A DNA stretch of 64,000 nt from Diphasiastrum complanatum (GCA_029204225.1 CM055100.1:8382713-8446712); one strand, 5' to 3'; shown: positions 32,413 to 44,636, counted from the first letter of the stretch. Translations and numbers: made by a program. The notes: a model not told the origin generated them from the sequence alone.

Positions 32413-34329
32413 GAGTCAATCAGATACTCAACGATAGTTTCGAGTATGTGATTGCATCCGCTCATGTTTTCTGCTCATGATTCTTCTGATTTGTACATGC
32501 TACTTACTGAATTGGTCATACAATTTTATTGCTTCCATTATTATGTCAAAATGATTGAATGCTTCTCTGTTCTACTATAATCTGATTATATTCTCATACA
32601 ATTTTGTCTGAACTATCGAATATTTCGATACAAAATGTTTATTATATATGTTTGTCTACGAAATCAATTTAACGAAATCTGGGGATTTTAAGGTTAGAAT
32701 TACTTAGAATTCAAACGTGGCAATAGTTGCAATGGTTTTGTTCGAATTTGATAGGCGTAGTCATACATTAGGAGATGGATTATTCCGTAGAGCCCGATCG
32801 TGCATCTGTCAAATGCAGTCTTTTCTCTATTGAGCATCCTTTTCTTCTTCCAACACAAAGAACTTTTTGGGAGAATGGGAAAAAGAAAAGGCCAAAGAAG
32901 GAAGAGCTATAGTCGAAAGTCGATTAAAAAAAAGTGTAGAACAAACAACTTTAGAAAAACATGTAGAGTCCACTTGCTAAAGGATGGTGAACTCATCACC
33001 AGATTATAAAGGCTTGTTAGATGGAGGAAGAATTTTGATAGTTCCCAACATCATCAAAAGGAAGTTTGTGTCATCTTATGATGAATTAAGATTGTAGATA
33101 AATCTATGTTGGACAACTACTATTTTATGGATAAGAAGCTAAATGTTGCAGAATTAGCAAATCGGACGATTTACTAAAAGATAAATAATTTTATGAAACT
33201 CTTTCCATTCTTAAAGGAGACAAAATCCATGAATAGATAAAATTTTCAACAAAAATGTAGAGAACTTGCTGGAATGACTTTAAAGTGTTGTATTTATTTC
33301 CTCTACTCTCCTAAATCCCATTTTAATCTGCCTCCATTCATGCAACATTTTTACTCATGTTGTCGCATAGTCTGCATATTTACATGTAAAATAAGACAGA
33401 CAAATAAAACGTGATTGTCTGCATAAATGCGAGTAAATTCTCACAGGCGAAGAAAAGGCAAAAACGCAACATTGTGTTTTTACACGTGTTTTGTGACAAG
33501 CGAAAAAAAGACAACATTGCCTTACAAAATGCCAAAGGTGCCCTAGGAAAAGCGAAGGCACCCTGTAAATCAAATCTTAAGGCATTTCGTCAGTGTGACA
33601 TATTTTTCGCATCTTTAGCAACGTTTATTTCAGCAAAGGCTGACGTCACGTCATGTCACCCACAATCTCCTACAGACAGCACATCGACTTTGTACTTTTT
33701 TCATCTGCACACTTGTAACATTGTGTATACATATTGAATACCATTTGCGTATTCAATAATGAATTATGAAGTGTGTGTAATATAATAGCATCAGAAGCTT
33801 ATCAGAGATAGACGAAGCAGATGCCTTATTATTAGTCTAGTTGTTGGCGACTAATATTTAGTCTTGCCTTTCGCGAATCATTCGCGACTGATTATCTGTC
33901 TAGTTCGGTCTAGCTCTTCGCGAATCATTCGCGACTAATAATTTGTTTAATTGTTCGTGACAAATTATTCTTCTGGTGTTTTATTAATGTTTGGCTATGT
34001 AATCGGAACGATCGTGATTGCTATCACTAATGTTCTGTTCGTTTTCGATAGGCGTAGTCATGCTTAAGGAAAGATAATATAGCTCATTCCGCTGCGCATG
34101 AACACTTTCTGTTCGAGTTCGTTTCTCGTTCAAATTTCGAGTTCTCTTCTTTTTTTGTGTTTGTTTTCTTTTCAAGCTATTTTCGTTTTTCACACACGAC
34201 ACACCCTCTTTCTCCAACATAAAGGAGAAACAATGAAGCCATTGCTTATCATTTTAAAAACATATCATATCTCAAAAAGTATTATGAAGGATATAATGTA
34301 CTTGTTTCCAAGAATTTGATTCATTTTTT
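32413..34329. repeat. non-coding spacer with TTCGCGAATCATTCGCGA palindromic repeats
   Basis: At 33870-33888 and 33917-33935 the same 18-bp imperfect palindrome recurs within a roughly 48-bp repeat whose other part reads CGACTAATAATTTG or close variants. A phrase TTCGATAGGCGTAGTCAT or close variant occurs near 32748 and 34048, so parts of this region are duplicated. Short Lys/Arg-rich frames near 32870-33009 are not recognisable. Confidence 0.5.
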
Positions 34330-34870
34330 TAACGAAGATTAAAAATCTTGAATGATGCTCAATATTCATTATAGAATAACCTTGAAGTTCATTGCCAAGA
34401 AGTTGGATTTTTTGCTTTTTCCTTTAAAAAACAAACATGGTGGTTTCAAGTAGGAAGACTAAGTACTTTGGATAATGTTTTCATTTTCTGGTGGAATTGG
34501 ATGTTTTTTTTTTTCTTTATGAGCTATTCATCGACTAGCCCTTGAAAAGGCTTTTGATGGATTAAGTTGGGACTATTTTTTTGTTTATTATAAAGAATTT
34601 AGGACTCTCTCATATCTTCTTAAGACTGTCAAAGCTTTACATCAAGTATTATTCAATGAAAAATAATCGAATAGATAAATTAGCATTCAAGGTGGGGTAA
34701 GCAAAGATGCCCTTTGTCACCTTAGCTATATGCTATAGCCATGCAATATTTGATTAAGAAATTAGGGAGGGAGTTCGAGATGGGAAGCTAAAAGTTGGAA
34801 ATTTAGGTTGACAGTTCCTTCACCAACTATTTGATGAGAACTAATATCACCTAGATGAAGATCCATTAAA
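34330..34870 (+). pseudogene. LINE reverse transcriptase fragment
   Basis: The plus strand encodes LALEKAFDGLSWDYFF (from about 34532) and, after a frame change, QRCPLSP and LYAIAMQYLIKKL (about 34698-34770). D-x-E-K-A-F/Y-D-x-x-SW and the RQGCPLSP-type motif are hallmarks of plant non-LTR (L1-like) reverse transcriptases. Several stops and shifts interrupt it. No endonuclease and no poly-A tail are evident. Confidence 0.7.
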
Positions 34871-35330
34871 TGGATGTGAAATGAGCGGTATGGCTATGAT
34901 GATGTACTTAATTACTCAGCAACTTTGGCATAAACCAAACACAAGAAATGATAGTTTTTTTTAGTGATTCCATTCAAATGTGTAACAACCTACAAGTTTT
35001 TTCTTTTTGTATTTGGAAAAAGTCTTAAATGGCATAATAGTACGCTTGAAATTATTATTTAAAAGATACATGAGATTAATAAATACCTTACAATCTGTAA
35101 AGTATAGTTACTATTTTTGAAAAGTTGCATAAACACCTTATAATCTATAAGGTACAATTACTATATTTGAAAACTTGCATATATCATAAGTATGAGACTT
35201 CCTATTTTTGAAAAGGCAAAGAGCTACATATTTATTTTTTTTCAAAATGCGAGCCGCAAATAGGCCCTGGCCTTCGAATTTTTAAAAAATAGAAAAATTA
35301 ATGATGAAAAAAAACCTTTGATGGTTGTTA
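34871..35330. other. no gene recognised
   Basis: AT-rich. Two diverged copies of a segment around ACCTTACAATCTGTAAAGTA lie near 35086 and 35136. Confidence 0.4.
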
Positions 35331-35445
35331 TGCCTGGGAAGGCCCCTGGGGGCCTTCTGCGCCAAGGAGGCACGCTCGAGCTGCCGCCCTCGGGCGGGTC
35401 CCCTAGTGGAAGCCCCCTGGAGGGGGGGGCTTCCCCTATACGTAA
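35331..35445. repeat. GC-rich hairpin cluster
   Basis: About 115 bp of strongly GC-rich DNA in an AT-rich setting. It contains AAGGCCCC/GGGGCCTT around a 2-nt spacer, CGCC-CTC-GGGCG, and GAAGCCCCC/GGGGGCTTC with a short loop. No coding family is recognised. Confidence 0.7.
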
Positions 35446-36248
35446 TGGATACTTGATGCTGCTTATTATGCCCATTTTAAGGCAACTTAAAAAGCAGAAT
35501 ATGCATTTTTTTTTTTGAAAATCCTTGTGCTACACTTTCCAGCCTGCTCGTCAAGGGCGTCAGACGTACGACTGCCATGTGGTAGTTCCACATTGGTGAA
35601 TAAAAGTCAAACTGCTTATTATGCTTCATAAAGTACACGTGAAAAAAGTAAAAGTATTCATTATGCAATGGAATGTGTCGGGGGGCAAAGGACATTCTGC
35701 CCGATACCTTTCATAATACATTTAATCATATTGTATGTCAAGTTCCATATCAACCCTTTGCTTGCTTGGGTGGTTGTAGTAACTCTTGTACTAACTCTCG
35801 TGCAACAATTATTTGCACTATGTATGTATCAAGCAGCTCCAAAGCTCAAGTTTACTCACTGAAATCACACTTAGGGGATGTATCTACCTTTTTACGACTT
35901 TCAGATTGTGAAGGAGTGCTCGCTTTCCCCTCTCTCCGTGCTCTCTCCCCCCCACCCCCCGCTTGCTATCTCTCTCTCTCCTCCGCAAGTTCTCTCTCTC
36001 CGCACTATCTATCTCTTCCCCTCCGTGCGCCTGACTCTCTCTCTCCCTTCTCTCTTCCTTCTCTCTTCGTGCACACTATCTCCTCTCTCTTCATTGTTTC
36101 TCCTTGTTAGTTCTATGTTCATACCCTGTCTATTGCACGCACTTAGGCATAGATTTGACTTCGGGCCCTATATTACGCAAAATAATATAAGGCCCAAAAC
36201 GGCCCAAAAATCTGGCAAATGGCAATTAAGTATAGGGGAATAGATCAT
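35446..36248. other. no gene; CT-rich tract upstream of the second F-box pseudogene
   Basis: 35900-36090 is dense CT/CCTCT sequence resembling the tract upstream of F-box copy 1. Open frames here are composition artefacts. It may be a relic of the F-box gene's 5' region. Confidence 0.4.
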
Positions 36249-36261
36249 TGTGTGTGTGTGC

Positions 36262-36306
<45 letters not shown>
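36249..36306. repeat. (TG)n-(AG)n microsatellite
   Basis: TG repeats at about 36250-36281 then AG to 36306. The array sits exactly where homology to F-box copy 1 starts. Confidence 0.95.
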
Positions 36307-36307
<1 letters not shown>

Positions 36308-37459
36308 CGACCCATCTCAGCCCCCTCGTCCTTGGTATATAATAGCTAAATGGCTCTTCTGGAAAGGGGACATTGGTGCCCCATGGGCTTACGATCCTAT
36401 CAGCAACAGGTGGTATAAATTTCCGCTTCCGTTTATGCGTCCAATTAGGGATTGGCGGAACTGTATGTGGCACAAAATTGCCTCCTCAGATGGATTGGTG
36501 TGTGCAACAAGTTATTCGCAAATTCTGGATTATGCGACGTACGAGCTGGACCTGTTTAATCCGTATACCCAAAGATTTAGAACTCTACCGAAGTTCGAGC
36601 GGAAAACACTCGATCCGTCTACACAAAGTTATATTACTCTACCCGCCGACGAAGGATACACCCTCACGGGAATTTTCAGCCCCAATTTCTCTGTCAATAT
36701 TTGGATGATTAATCCAGCAACGTGCACATACAAAGTAATCGTAACGAGATGCATGACCAGTATTGCAGAAAATTCTAATCATGTGTTTGTTGATTCATAT
36801 GACGAAACCCATAGGCGCTGGAAAAAGATCCTGCAGAGGACTGCTTGCGGGATGCCCCCGGGCTGGAAGATGCAAGGCAGCAGCGCCATTTGCTACGATA
36901 TTTTGTACAGTATTTTCCGTAATGCAAGCCTTCACCTAGCGCTATGCGAAACAGCTGTAGGATACCAACTTTTTTTGCACCAATTTGATCTGAAATCTAG
37001 GCAATATTCCTCAAATCTATATCCAATGCCAGAAGTTTTCTGCTTCCCAGGAGCAGCTGCGTTATTGAATTGCAACAATAATCTCATCCTGGTGGGAACA
37101 ACTGGAGAAGACCTAATAGCAACGAGCGTCAAGGTTTGGAAATTCAATCCTCACCCAGCGCCGGGATGGCTTAGGCTTGGCGTAATGCCAGATCCGTTAC
37201 TCCTTATGTTGAGAGAGCACCTAGCCGTTATGCTAACTTTCATCGATACAGCTCGGGGGGAGGCAATTTCATCTACTTTCGGGACGATATGGGACTTAGA
37301 GTGGTGGTGCTGGATCTATCCATGACGGATGAGGATGGGTTGCGGTTGCGTGTGGACGCTTGGAAGGAAGCACCAGAATGTCCTGTTGAAACTAGTCGCC
37401 CCATATTGTGCCACGACTTTTGCTATGAACCTCGACTTTTGATGGGTGTCCCAATATGA
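36307..37459 (+). pseudogene. F-box protein pseudogene, C-terminal part (copy 2)
   Basis: Homology with copy 1 begins at 36307 (PSQPPRPWY) straight after the microsatellite, so the F-box itself is missing. The frame continues with AYDPISNRWYKFPLPF, MWHKIASSDGLVCATSY and a long beta-rich region typical of kelch-like substrate-binding domains of plant F-box proteins. It then runs into a G6 run at about 37254. After that point the plausible continuation (FIYFRDDMGLRVVVLDLS, then RLRVDAWKEAPECPVE) is in another frame and stops at 37459; the first frame ends at 37325. A single-base loss in the G run would explain this, as would a sequencing error. Confidence 0.75.
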
Positions 37460-38545
37460 TACACACACACACACACTCTTCTCCAAGTTTCTTATATTTC
37501 AAGTCATTATTCCAAAAGATTTGCTTTGCAATATGTGCTAAACTGCATTTTATTAAAGTTTTTTGAAATTTGTTTGATAGGGGAGATGAGAACATGGAAA
37601 TGCATGCTTTGGTAAAAATAATAGGTTACATGTTAAGTTTAGTATTTATAAAGTAGTGTTTATAGCTGGGAGTTGACATAATAACATTAGTGGTTTTTGT
37701 TAATCACAAATGTACTAATTAATAATGTTTATAGGTGGGAGTTGATATAATAACATTACTGGTTTTTGTTAATCACACATGTACTAATTAATAATGTTTA
37801 TAGTTGGGAGTTGATATAATAACATTATTGGTTTTTGTTAATCACACATGTACTAATATATTGGTGAATGATTTGACCAATAAACGTATGTAGTACTAAA
37901 TTTCTTGAATTTTTGTATGTTTGTCCAGACATGATCCAATTGTGTGCCATATATATAGTTGTTACTTGTTGGAAGGAGGATAGTTGTATATCATGTTGAC
38001 ACGAGCGATTCATGTTTTTGAAATTTTTGTTTATGCTCAAATTATGCATCAATATTCATGTCGATGAGTATAACAAGTTTAAACACAATATTCTTAGCTA
38101 TTTGTTTGTATTTGTCTTGGAAAGAAAGAAATCTCAACAAAACAATGAAAAGCATAAGAAGAGCAGAAAGTGAAGAAAGTATAACAACAAAATGCTTGTT
38201 GACATGCTAGATAAAGCTTATATTTTATGAATTATCGATACTTTTCAAGGCTTAAAGCCCATGTAAACAGTTAGCAATCTTTTGGTAGAATAAAAAGCTA
38301 ACCATTGTGGTTGCATTTTGAAAAGAAATATGAATTTCCACCACCATTCTACAGTTTTCAAGTTAAAGCCATGTGCTAGTTGCCTAGGATAATGATTCTC
38401 AAACATTCCCATGGCTAGCTAAATAATAAACAAATAGAAATGTGCTTCTAAAGTGACTACCAAGTATATAGTAAAGTTGTCCTTCTTGTTCCTCTTTATA
38501 GTATGTCCAAGTGAATGTTAGAAGCTTCTCACATTGTACAAAGTG
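37460..38545. repeat. spacer with three tandem 69-bp repeats
   Basis: Units start at 37658, 37727 and 37796, each beginning GTTTATAG then TGGGAGTTGA, and the array ends at about 37864. They are over 90 percent alike by eye. The rest shows no gene. Confidence 0.85.
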
Positions 38546-38628
38546 CTTCTTGGTTTCCAAGGGAAGGCTCGAACTTGAGACCAAAGAAACTTTGGATGTC
38601 AACCTAACCAATTGAGCCAACTCCCTTG
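38546..38628 (-). mobile_element. tRNA-like short retroposon, copy 1
   Basis: On the minus strand the 83-bp body contains a box A-like TTGGCTCAATTGG (38609-38621) and a box B-like GGTCTCAAGTTCGAGCC (38566-38582), and its ends can pair as an acceptor-like stem (AAGGGAG with CTTCCCTT). It is flanked by a perfect 14-bp direct repeat, CATTGTACAAAGTG (38532-38545 and 38629-38642), the mark of LINE-mediated retroposition. No poly-A tail is present. A second copy with a different duplication is at 56914. Confidence 0.75.
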
Positions 38629-38839
38629 CATTGTACAAAGTGAGAGGAAGAAGGTTGATGAGAGTTTTATTTTCTATGTAGCATTTGAGTATTATAATTT
38701 GTTATTAGCTAGATCCCTCAATTTTTTAAAACATTTTTGTGCTCAAGCCCACATAAAATGTCCTCCAGCCCACCTAATATCTGAAAATTGTGAATGTGAA
38801 TTTCAGATGATCCACATACTTCCTTGTCAGAAGAAACTT

Positions 38840-38965
38840 TGTGAAAAATGTAAACTAGTTTAGTTGGTTTAATTGGCAATTTGGAGGCCAAAGTGAAATT
38901 TCAACTCAGAGATACATTTTTTAATGTCAATAAGGCCTAAAAATAGTTTTCTTTTTATAACTAGT
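38840..38965 (+). repeat. LTR fragment of copia family B (copy D)
   Basis: TGTGAAAAATGTAAACTAG and the next 100 bp match the LTR start at 53150 closely. Similarity ends near 38965. Confidence 0.75.
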
Positions 38966-40050
38966 AAAGAGTGCACGTCGTTGACGGGCAATGGCGGCCG
39001 ATCTAGGCGACGGCCGATGATTTGGAAATTGAGTATCTCGTTGACAGGCGATGTTTTTCCGATGATTTGAAAATTTAGTATGTCCTCGTTGACGGGTGGA
39101 AGATGTATGTGTGTACGTGGCCGAAGTGTGCCAGCCGACGTATCGCATTGTTGGGAAGGGGGAGGGCCAATGTCGAGAAAATTTCGCAAAATTTCCCTGA
39201 AGGTTTCGCGAAAATTTCGTGACAATCACTGAAGCTTTCGCGAAAATATCTCGAAAATTTTTCCTGAAGGCTTCGCAAAAATCCCGATGACTTCGCGAAA
39301 ATACCTCGAAACGGGAAAAGGCCTCAAAAATCTCGCGAGAATTTCAAAAAAACCGACGAATCCTCGCAAAGCCTTCAGGGGATTTTCGCGAAGGCTTCAG
39401 TTATGTTCACGACACTGACCCTCAAAAAAAAATGCGACACTTGAGGGGGAGGGACAATGTCGCGAAATTTTCCTGAAGGTTTCGCAAAAATCACTAACCC
39501 TCAAAAATTGAGACACTGACCCTCGAAATGTACCTCAAAATACCTCAAAAAGTACCTCGAATCATTAAGACACTGACCCTTGAAATACCTCAAAATGTAC
39601 CTCGAATACCTCAAAAAATTAAGACATTGACCCTTGAAATACCTCGAAAATACCTCCAAAAAGACGTGTCTTGAGTCTCCAAAAAATTTTGTCTCCACAA
39701 ATTGACAATGACCCTCGAAATGTACCACAAAAATTTGGAGACTCCAAAAATTCGAGTTTCTAGTCTCTAAAAACCTCGCAAATACCTCAAAAAGTACGTC
39801 GAAATACCTCAACAACCATACATCGAAAAATGAGAACCTGACCCTAAAAAATACCTCAAAAAATTGAGACACTGACCCTCGAAATTCGTGTCTTGAGTCT
39901 CCAAAAATTTGTTCCTCCACAAATTGAGTCTCGACAATTTGTAGTCTCCAAAAATTGAGTCTCAAAAATTTGGAGACTGCAAAATTCGAGTCTAGAAATA
40001 TTCGCTTGTCATCTTTTGTATTGTGATCATTTTGCATTTAAGTGATTGAA
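38966..40050. repeat. degenerate repeats built on TTTCGCGAAAAT and GACACTGACCCTCGAAA
   Basis: 39160-39400 is full of TTTCGCGAAAA/CCTGAAGG words. 39410-39930 repeats GACACTGACCCT, AATACCTCAAAA and GTACCTCGAA. 39890-39990 turns to GAGTCTCCAAAAATT. Frames on the minus strand (for example 39501-40037) are artefacts of the repeats. Similar words reappear at 41256-41755. Confidence 0.6.
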
Positions 40051-40057
40051 TGACTAG

Positions 40058-41255
40058 TTGTTACTTGCACTAAAACATTTGTCTTGCACTCATAGATCGA
40101 GAATCGTTGATCGACACTTGGACTCACAATGGTTATGGGCCCACGTACACAAGAAGTCTGTGTACGAAATCCTTGATTTGACACATCGCAACAGGATGGC
40201 GCAAAGTAGATTGGAGCTGACAGACCATCAGGCACATATTGCAGTATCGAGAACAAAGAAAGATGCACTATGGCATCAAAGGCTTGGACACATAGGAGCT
40301 GCATCGATGGAAATGATGAAATCCAAGGATTTGGTGAGCAATTTTGATTATGATAAGGATGCAGAACCGTACATTTGTGAAGCTTGTGCTCTAGGGAAAC
40401 AAAACAAGGAGCCTTTTAAGCGCAGGACTGGGACAGTGACACAAGGGATACTAGAACTGATACACACAGATCTTTGTGGACCGATGGAAGAGAAATCAAT
40501 AGGAAAGGCAAGGTACTTTGTCACGTTCATTGATGATTATAGTAGGAAGACATTTATATATGTCATCTACACCAAGGATCAAGTGCCAAACAAATTCAAG
40601 GAATTTGTCACAAAAGTTAAAAAGTAGATGGAGCTGAGGGTAAAATGGGTGAGATCTGACAATGGAGGGGAATACATTGGAAATAGGTTTAAGGAGTTTT
40701 GCAAGGAGAAAGAAATTCATCAAGAATTACCATGACTTACACTTCTCAGCAGAACGGGATTGTTGAGAGAAAGAATCACACTCTATTGGATATGGCTAGA
40801 TGTATGATGTAGGAGAATGGACTTCCAAAATTCCTATGGGCTGAAGCTATTAACACAACAATGTACATATCAAACAAAGTACCAAGCTTGGCTCTGAAAG
40901 AAAAAATTCCAGAAACGGTTTGGTCTGGAATAGACCTATTCTGTATAATTGTGAGATATCCAGAAAATATTATTGGATACAAGGTATACAACACAGTCAC
41001 ACACTGACAATGTCAAGGGATGTGATTTCTGAAGAGGACATCGTGGAAGTGGAATCAGATGAGGGATCAAAGGACAATGAATGGGAGTGTGAAAGCTTGG
41101 ACAACGGACTCATGGAGGAACTACCGGAGATGTACTAGGGGAGATTCGAAGGGGAACTTGCAATTGAAGGTGTGCATGATGAAGCTACATCAGAAGAAGT
41201 CAGGAATAATCCAAGAAGATCCGAGAGACAGCGTAAGGTGCTTGAAAGATTCTCA
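40058..41255 (+). pseudogene. copia integrase and linker (second copia lineage, truncated)
   Basis: The frame 40058-40627 encodes the integrase zinc-binding part (LWHQRLGHIG, CEACALGKQ) and the core start (LIHTDLCGPM, TFIDDYSRKTF). A TAG at 40625-40627 interrupts it. SDNGGEYIGN follows, then frame changes obscure the catalytic Glu region. 40920-41138 carries VTMSRDV-like linker sequence and 41172-41250 the RRSERQRKVLERF motif that precedes copia reverse transcriptase. There it stops in microsatellite DNA. Its RT counterpart may resemble the fragment at 60830. Confidence 0.8.
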
Positions 41256-41331
41256 CACACACACACGACTCGCATTCAGAGAATTTTTCAAGACTTGAAA
41301 CTCGAATTGGACGAACTCTCTCTCTCTATCT

Positions 41332-41402
<71 letters not shown>

Positions 41403-41546
41403 CCGACTCGAATTCAGAGAATTTTTCTTTACACGAATTGGACTGCATGCAGACTCGACTCGAATTGGACGAACTCAACTCTACTCGAATTAGAAAAACT
41501 CGAATTGGACGAACTCTCTTTCTAAAACACAAAAAATCTCTCAAAA

Positions 41547-41596
<50 letters not shown>

Positions 41597-41760
41597 GAAT
41601 GCAGAGATGTTTTCTCACTTGACTCGACTCGAATTCAAAAATATTTTCTAGACACAAATTGGACTAAATGCACACTCGAATTGGATGAATTTTTCAAGAC
41701 TCGAAACTCGAATTTTTCGAGATTTCAATTTTTGGAGTGTCAAAATTTTTGAGTCTCTTC
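41256..41760. repeat. CTCGAATT-rich DNA with (CT)n and (AC)n microsatellites
   Basis: (CT)n-(AC)n at about 41340-41401 and (CT)n at about 41551-41593 lie among repeats of ACTCGAATTGGACGAA and ATTCAGAGAATTTTTC. Confidence 0.8.
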
Positions 41761-42165
41761 ATGCCAACAACTTTAGCATTATGACGTGTGAACAAAAACT
41801 GCATCTAACCATTTATTTGTGTCACATGGCATCGAGCATCAACATAAAGCATGTATGCCAAAAACCAAAAACAAGAGCGTAACTTGTCATGAGCGTAGAA
41901 ACTACTTAATCAACTAACTAACATGTCAGCTGACTGTGAAGTGTCACCGTTGACAAAAATCAGCAAGTTCACACGTGTGGGATGTACAATAATTGTGTGA
42001 ATGAGTATCAAACTCATTCTTGTTCTTACTATATCTAAGAACATGCTTTTGATGACACAATATCTTGCTTTCAAAATGTTTTGGAAACATATCTAAGACA
42101 AAAATGACAAGAAATATGTCCATACACAAGACAATATTCAAGAATAGAATTGCCTTACTTGAAAT
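41761..42165. other. no gene recognised
   Basis: AT-rich spacer without coding or repeat structure that I can name. Confidence 0.4.
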
Positions 42166-44215
42166 TCAAGATGTAAAAATATCAATAAAGCAAGATGGTA
42201 CATCAAATAGTGAAAGACAAACATAAGTGAGAATATTGGAGTGGATACCACCTAAAATTTTCCTCTCTTTACCATGAAAAACGAACCACAAGAACTCGGC
42301 CTTGCTTCTTGAAGATCTCCTTGAATACATATGTTGAGGATGCTCCTCCTCAAACCTCGACCCCATCACAATTTGACTATCTTCAATAGAAATGATTTGT
42401 GATGCATCTTTAGATACCTTGATCTCGACCCGTTTCAAGGTTGAATGTTGATCTCATAAAAAATAACATCTCTATTCTCAATCACGTTTGAGGTAGAGAG
42501 TATAAAGGCCTTGTAGGCCTCCTTGGTGGATAAGCATCCAACCATGATCCATGAACTTGGATCACCTTTCTCCCTTGTTTCCAAGGTAATATGAGCAAAG
42601 TAAAAACTTTCAAGTACACTAAGGTGATCAACCTTAGGCTTATAGTTGAACAAGACCTCATATAATGATTTTCCTTCAAGAGCTCCATCACTCCTCAAAG
42701 CTTTCATCTTTAACAAGAATTGATTATCAACAAATGCTTTGAATAATAGGAAATAGTCATGCACCATAGATCTTGAAGAAAGGACATAACCATGTGTATC
42801 TTATAAAATCATCAATACGATAAACAAAGCAAGTGGCACCTCCCTTGCTTTTAGATGATGCAAAATGTACATCCGAGTGTACGAACTACAAGAGATGTTT
42901 AATCTTGATAGAAGACTTTGGATATGGCTTCTTATGTGAGTTGGCTATTGCACAAGCCTCACATGCCTCGATTTCTTTGAAAAGTGATTTTGGTAAGCCA
43001 ATAGCTTTTGCACCCTTGACAATAGTAGGCATGAATTTGAAATTGGGATGCCCCAATATCCTATGCCAAAACTCCTCCTTTGAGATATTAGTCATAAAAG
43101 CAACATCACAAGAACTTGCATTTTCATGTAGATCTAACTTGAAAATGCCACCATATCTAGATCCATGTGCTAGGATCTCATCACCTTTCTCAATATTACA
43201 AGTATTGATATTGAATCTCACATCAATACCATTATCAAACAACTTTTCAACACTTATAATATTCTTTGAAAGTCTAGGAACAAAAAAAAGTTTGGAAAGA
43301 GATAAAACTTTAGAAGATGCAAGTTTCAAGGGAATACTTCCAATTTCTTCAATAGTACATTCTTGATCACTTGCTATGTATATTGATTCTTAGATCCATG
43401 ATAAGTTACAATAGAATCAAAAGAATTCTTGGAGCAACATGTGTGTGATGAAGCACCACTATCAATATACCAAGATTCATTCTTCTTGAAGGGTGTAGAG
43501 GAGAAACTTGACACCATGAGGGATCCTTCCCATTCACTTGCAAAGCTTCTTCTTTCTCATTGATAATGTTGGCTTGCTTAAGTTGGTTCTTCTTCTTTAA
43601 GCAATTAGTGGCATAATGCCCCTTCTTGCCATAAAAGAAACACTTGATCTTCTTCTTCTTGATATTGGATGTAGAAGCATGAGATGAATCATCTTCTTCT
43701 CCATCTTTGTCTTTGTCCTTTGCTTTGTGTTTGTTAAAGGCATGAGATTATTGGTTATTTCTCCTCACTTTGTGCTTGTCCTTGACAAATAGAGCTTTGC
43801 CATATTCATGATGATTGAAAGATAGCCTTTTCATCCTCAAAAGCTTGTACGTTTGTCTTGCTTCCTCGGGAATAGGAATTCCTTGAAGGGTCTCCAAGTT
43901 TGGTAGCTCCTCCTTGATAGAATAGGCTTGGAAAAGGTTGTCATAGTCTTATTTCAAGCCATTAAGGATGACTTGAATTAGCTCATCTTGGTTGATTGTG
44001 ACTCCAACACAAGCAAGCTCTCTATGAAGATCTTTGATCCTCAATACATAGTTAGATGCACTCTCCTCACTTCTTTGGAAGCTTTGAAAAATTTGATTCC
44101 TAAGAGCAAGAATTCTAGAAGTATTTTTAGACTCATAGGTAGTCTTGAGTGCATCCCAAGAGTCTTTGGAAGTAGTGCAAGATCCAATCTCTCTTAAGAT
44201 CATAGAGACATTCAT
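42166..44215 (-). pseudogene. decayed copia element fragment related to 19385-25604
   Basis: Reading the minus strand: gag capsid part (SMILREIGSCTTSK, RNQIFQSFQRSEES, 43949-44215), zinc-knuckle region near 43630 in which the second Cys is Tyr, protease-integrase part (42886-43329 with LASSKVLSLSKLF and GHPNFKFMPTIVK), then the integrase end and linker (42166-42767). Blocks match the 19385 element closely but internal deletions remove most of the integrase core, and RT and RNase H are absent. No LTRs flank it. Multiple frame changes make it non-functional. Confidence 0.85.
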
Positions 44216-44224
44216 TTTTTATAA

Positions 44225-44636
44225 CCGATTTCTCTGAACTGGTTCAGAAACGCATCTTTCAGTAGTAACCAGGTTCCTACGCGGCCTAGTTCAACTTGAC
44301 TGTACCATATGCGTGCCTACTTTCTCAGCATACCAGGAAAGATTCATAGTTTGTCTACGTCAGTTCCTTCATTATTTGCATCAGCAATTGACTCAAATTG
44401 CGAGACATAGCATCTGAAGTAGTCCCTTTAAAATAATCGTACTTAATTTTTGAAATAGAAGTGAAACGTACAGCAGGAGCCTCCATACCGAAGCTAATTA
44501 GGAGTTCAAGTAATTGGGCAGTGATCTCGTCGAGATTTCTTCAACTCGAACTCTCACTCTGTCTTTGTAAAAATTCCTCTCTAAGCTTACGGTATTGTTC
44601 TAATCGGGATTCTCTATTTGTCGCTCCCACAAAAAG
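44225..44636 (-). pseudogene. retrotransposon gag fragment
   Basis: On the minus strand NRESRLEQYRKLREEFLQRQ is followed by a TGA, then LDEITAQLLELLISFGMEAP, YDYFKGTTSDAMS and, in another frame, WLLLKDAFLNQFREIG. A gag capsid with W...LL.DAF..QFR spacing is typical of LTR retrotransposons. It abuts the copia gag fragment at 44215 and the 350-bp repeat at 44636. Confidence 0.55.

Noticed and set aside
38546-38628. Considered as a functional tRNA gene
   Set aside because: The anticodon arm is not convincing and the body is bounded by target duplications, so a tRNA-derived retroposon fits better.
39501-40037. 178-codon minus-strand frame rich in F, R and Y
   Set aside because: It is produced by the GACACTGACCCTCGAAA repeats. 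Its residue pattern is periodic and matches no family.
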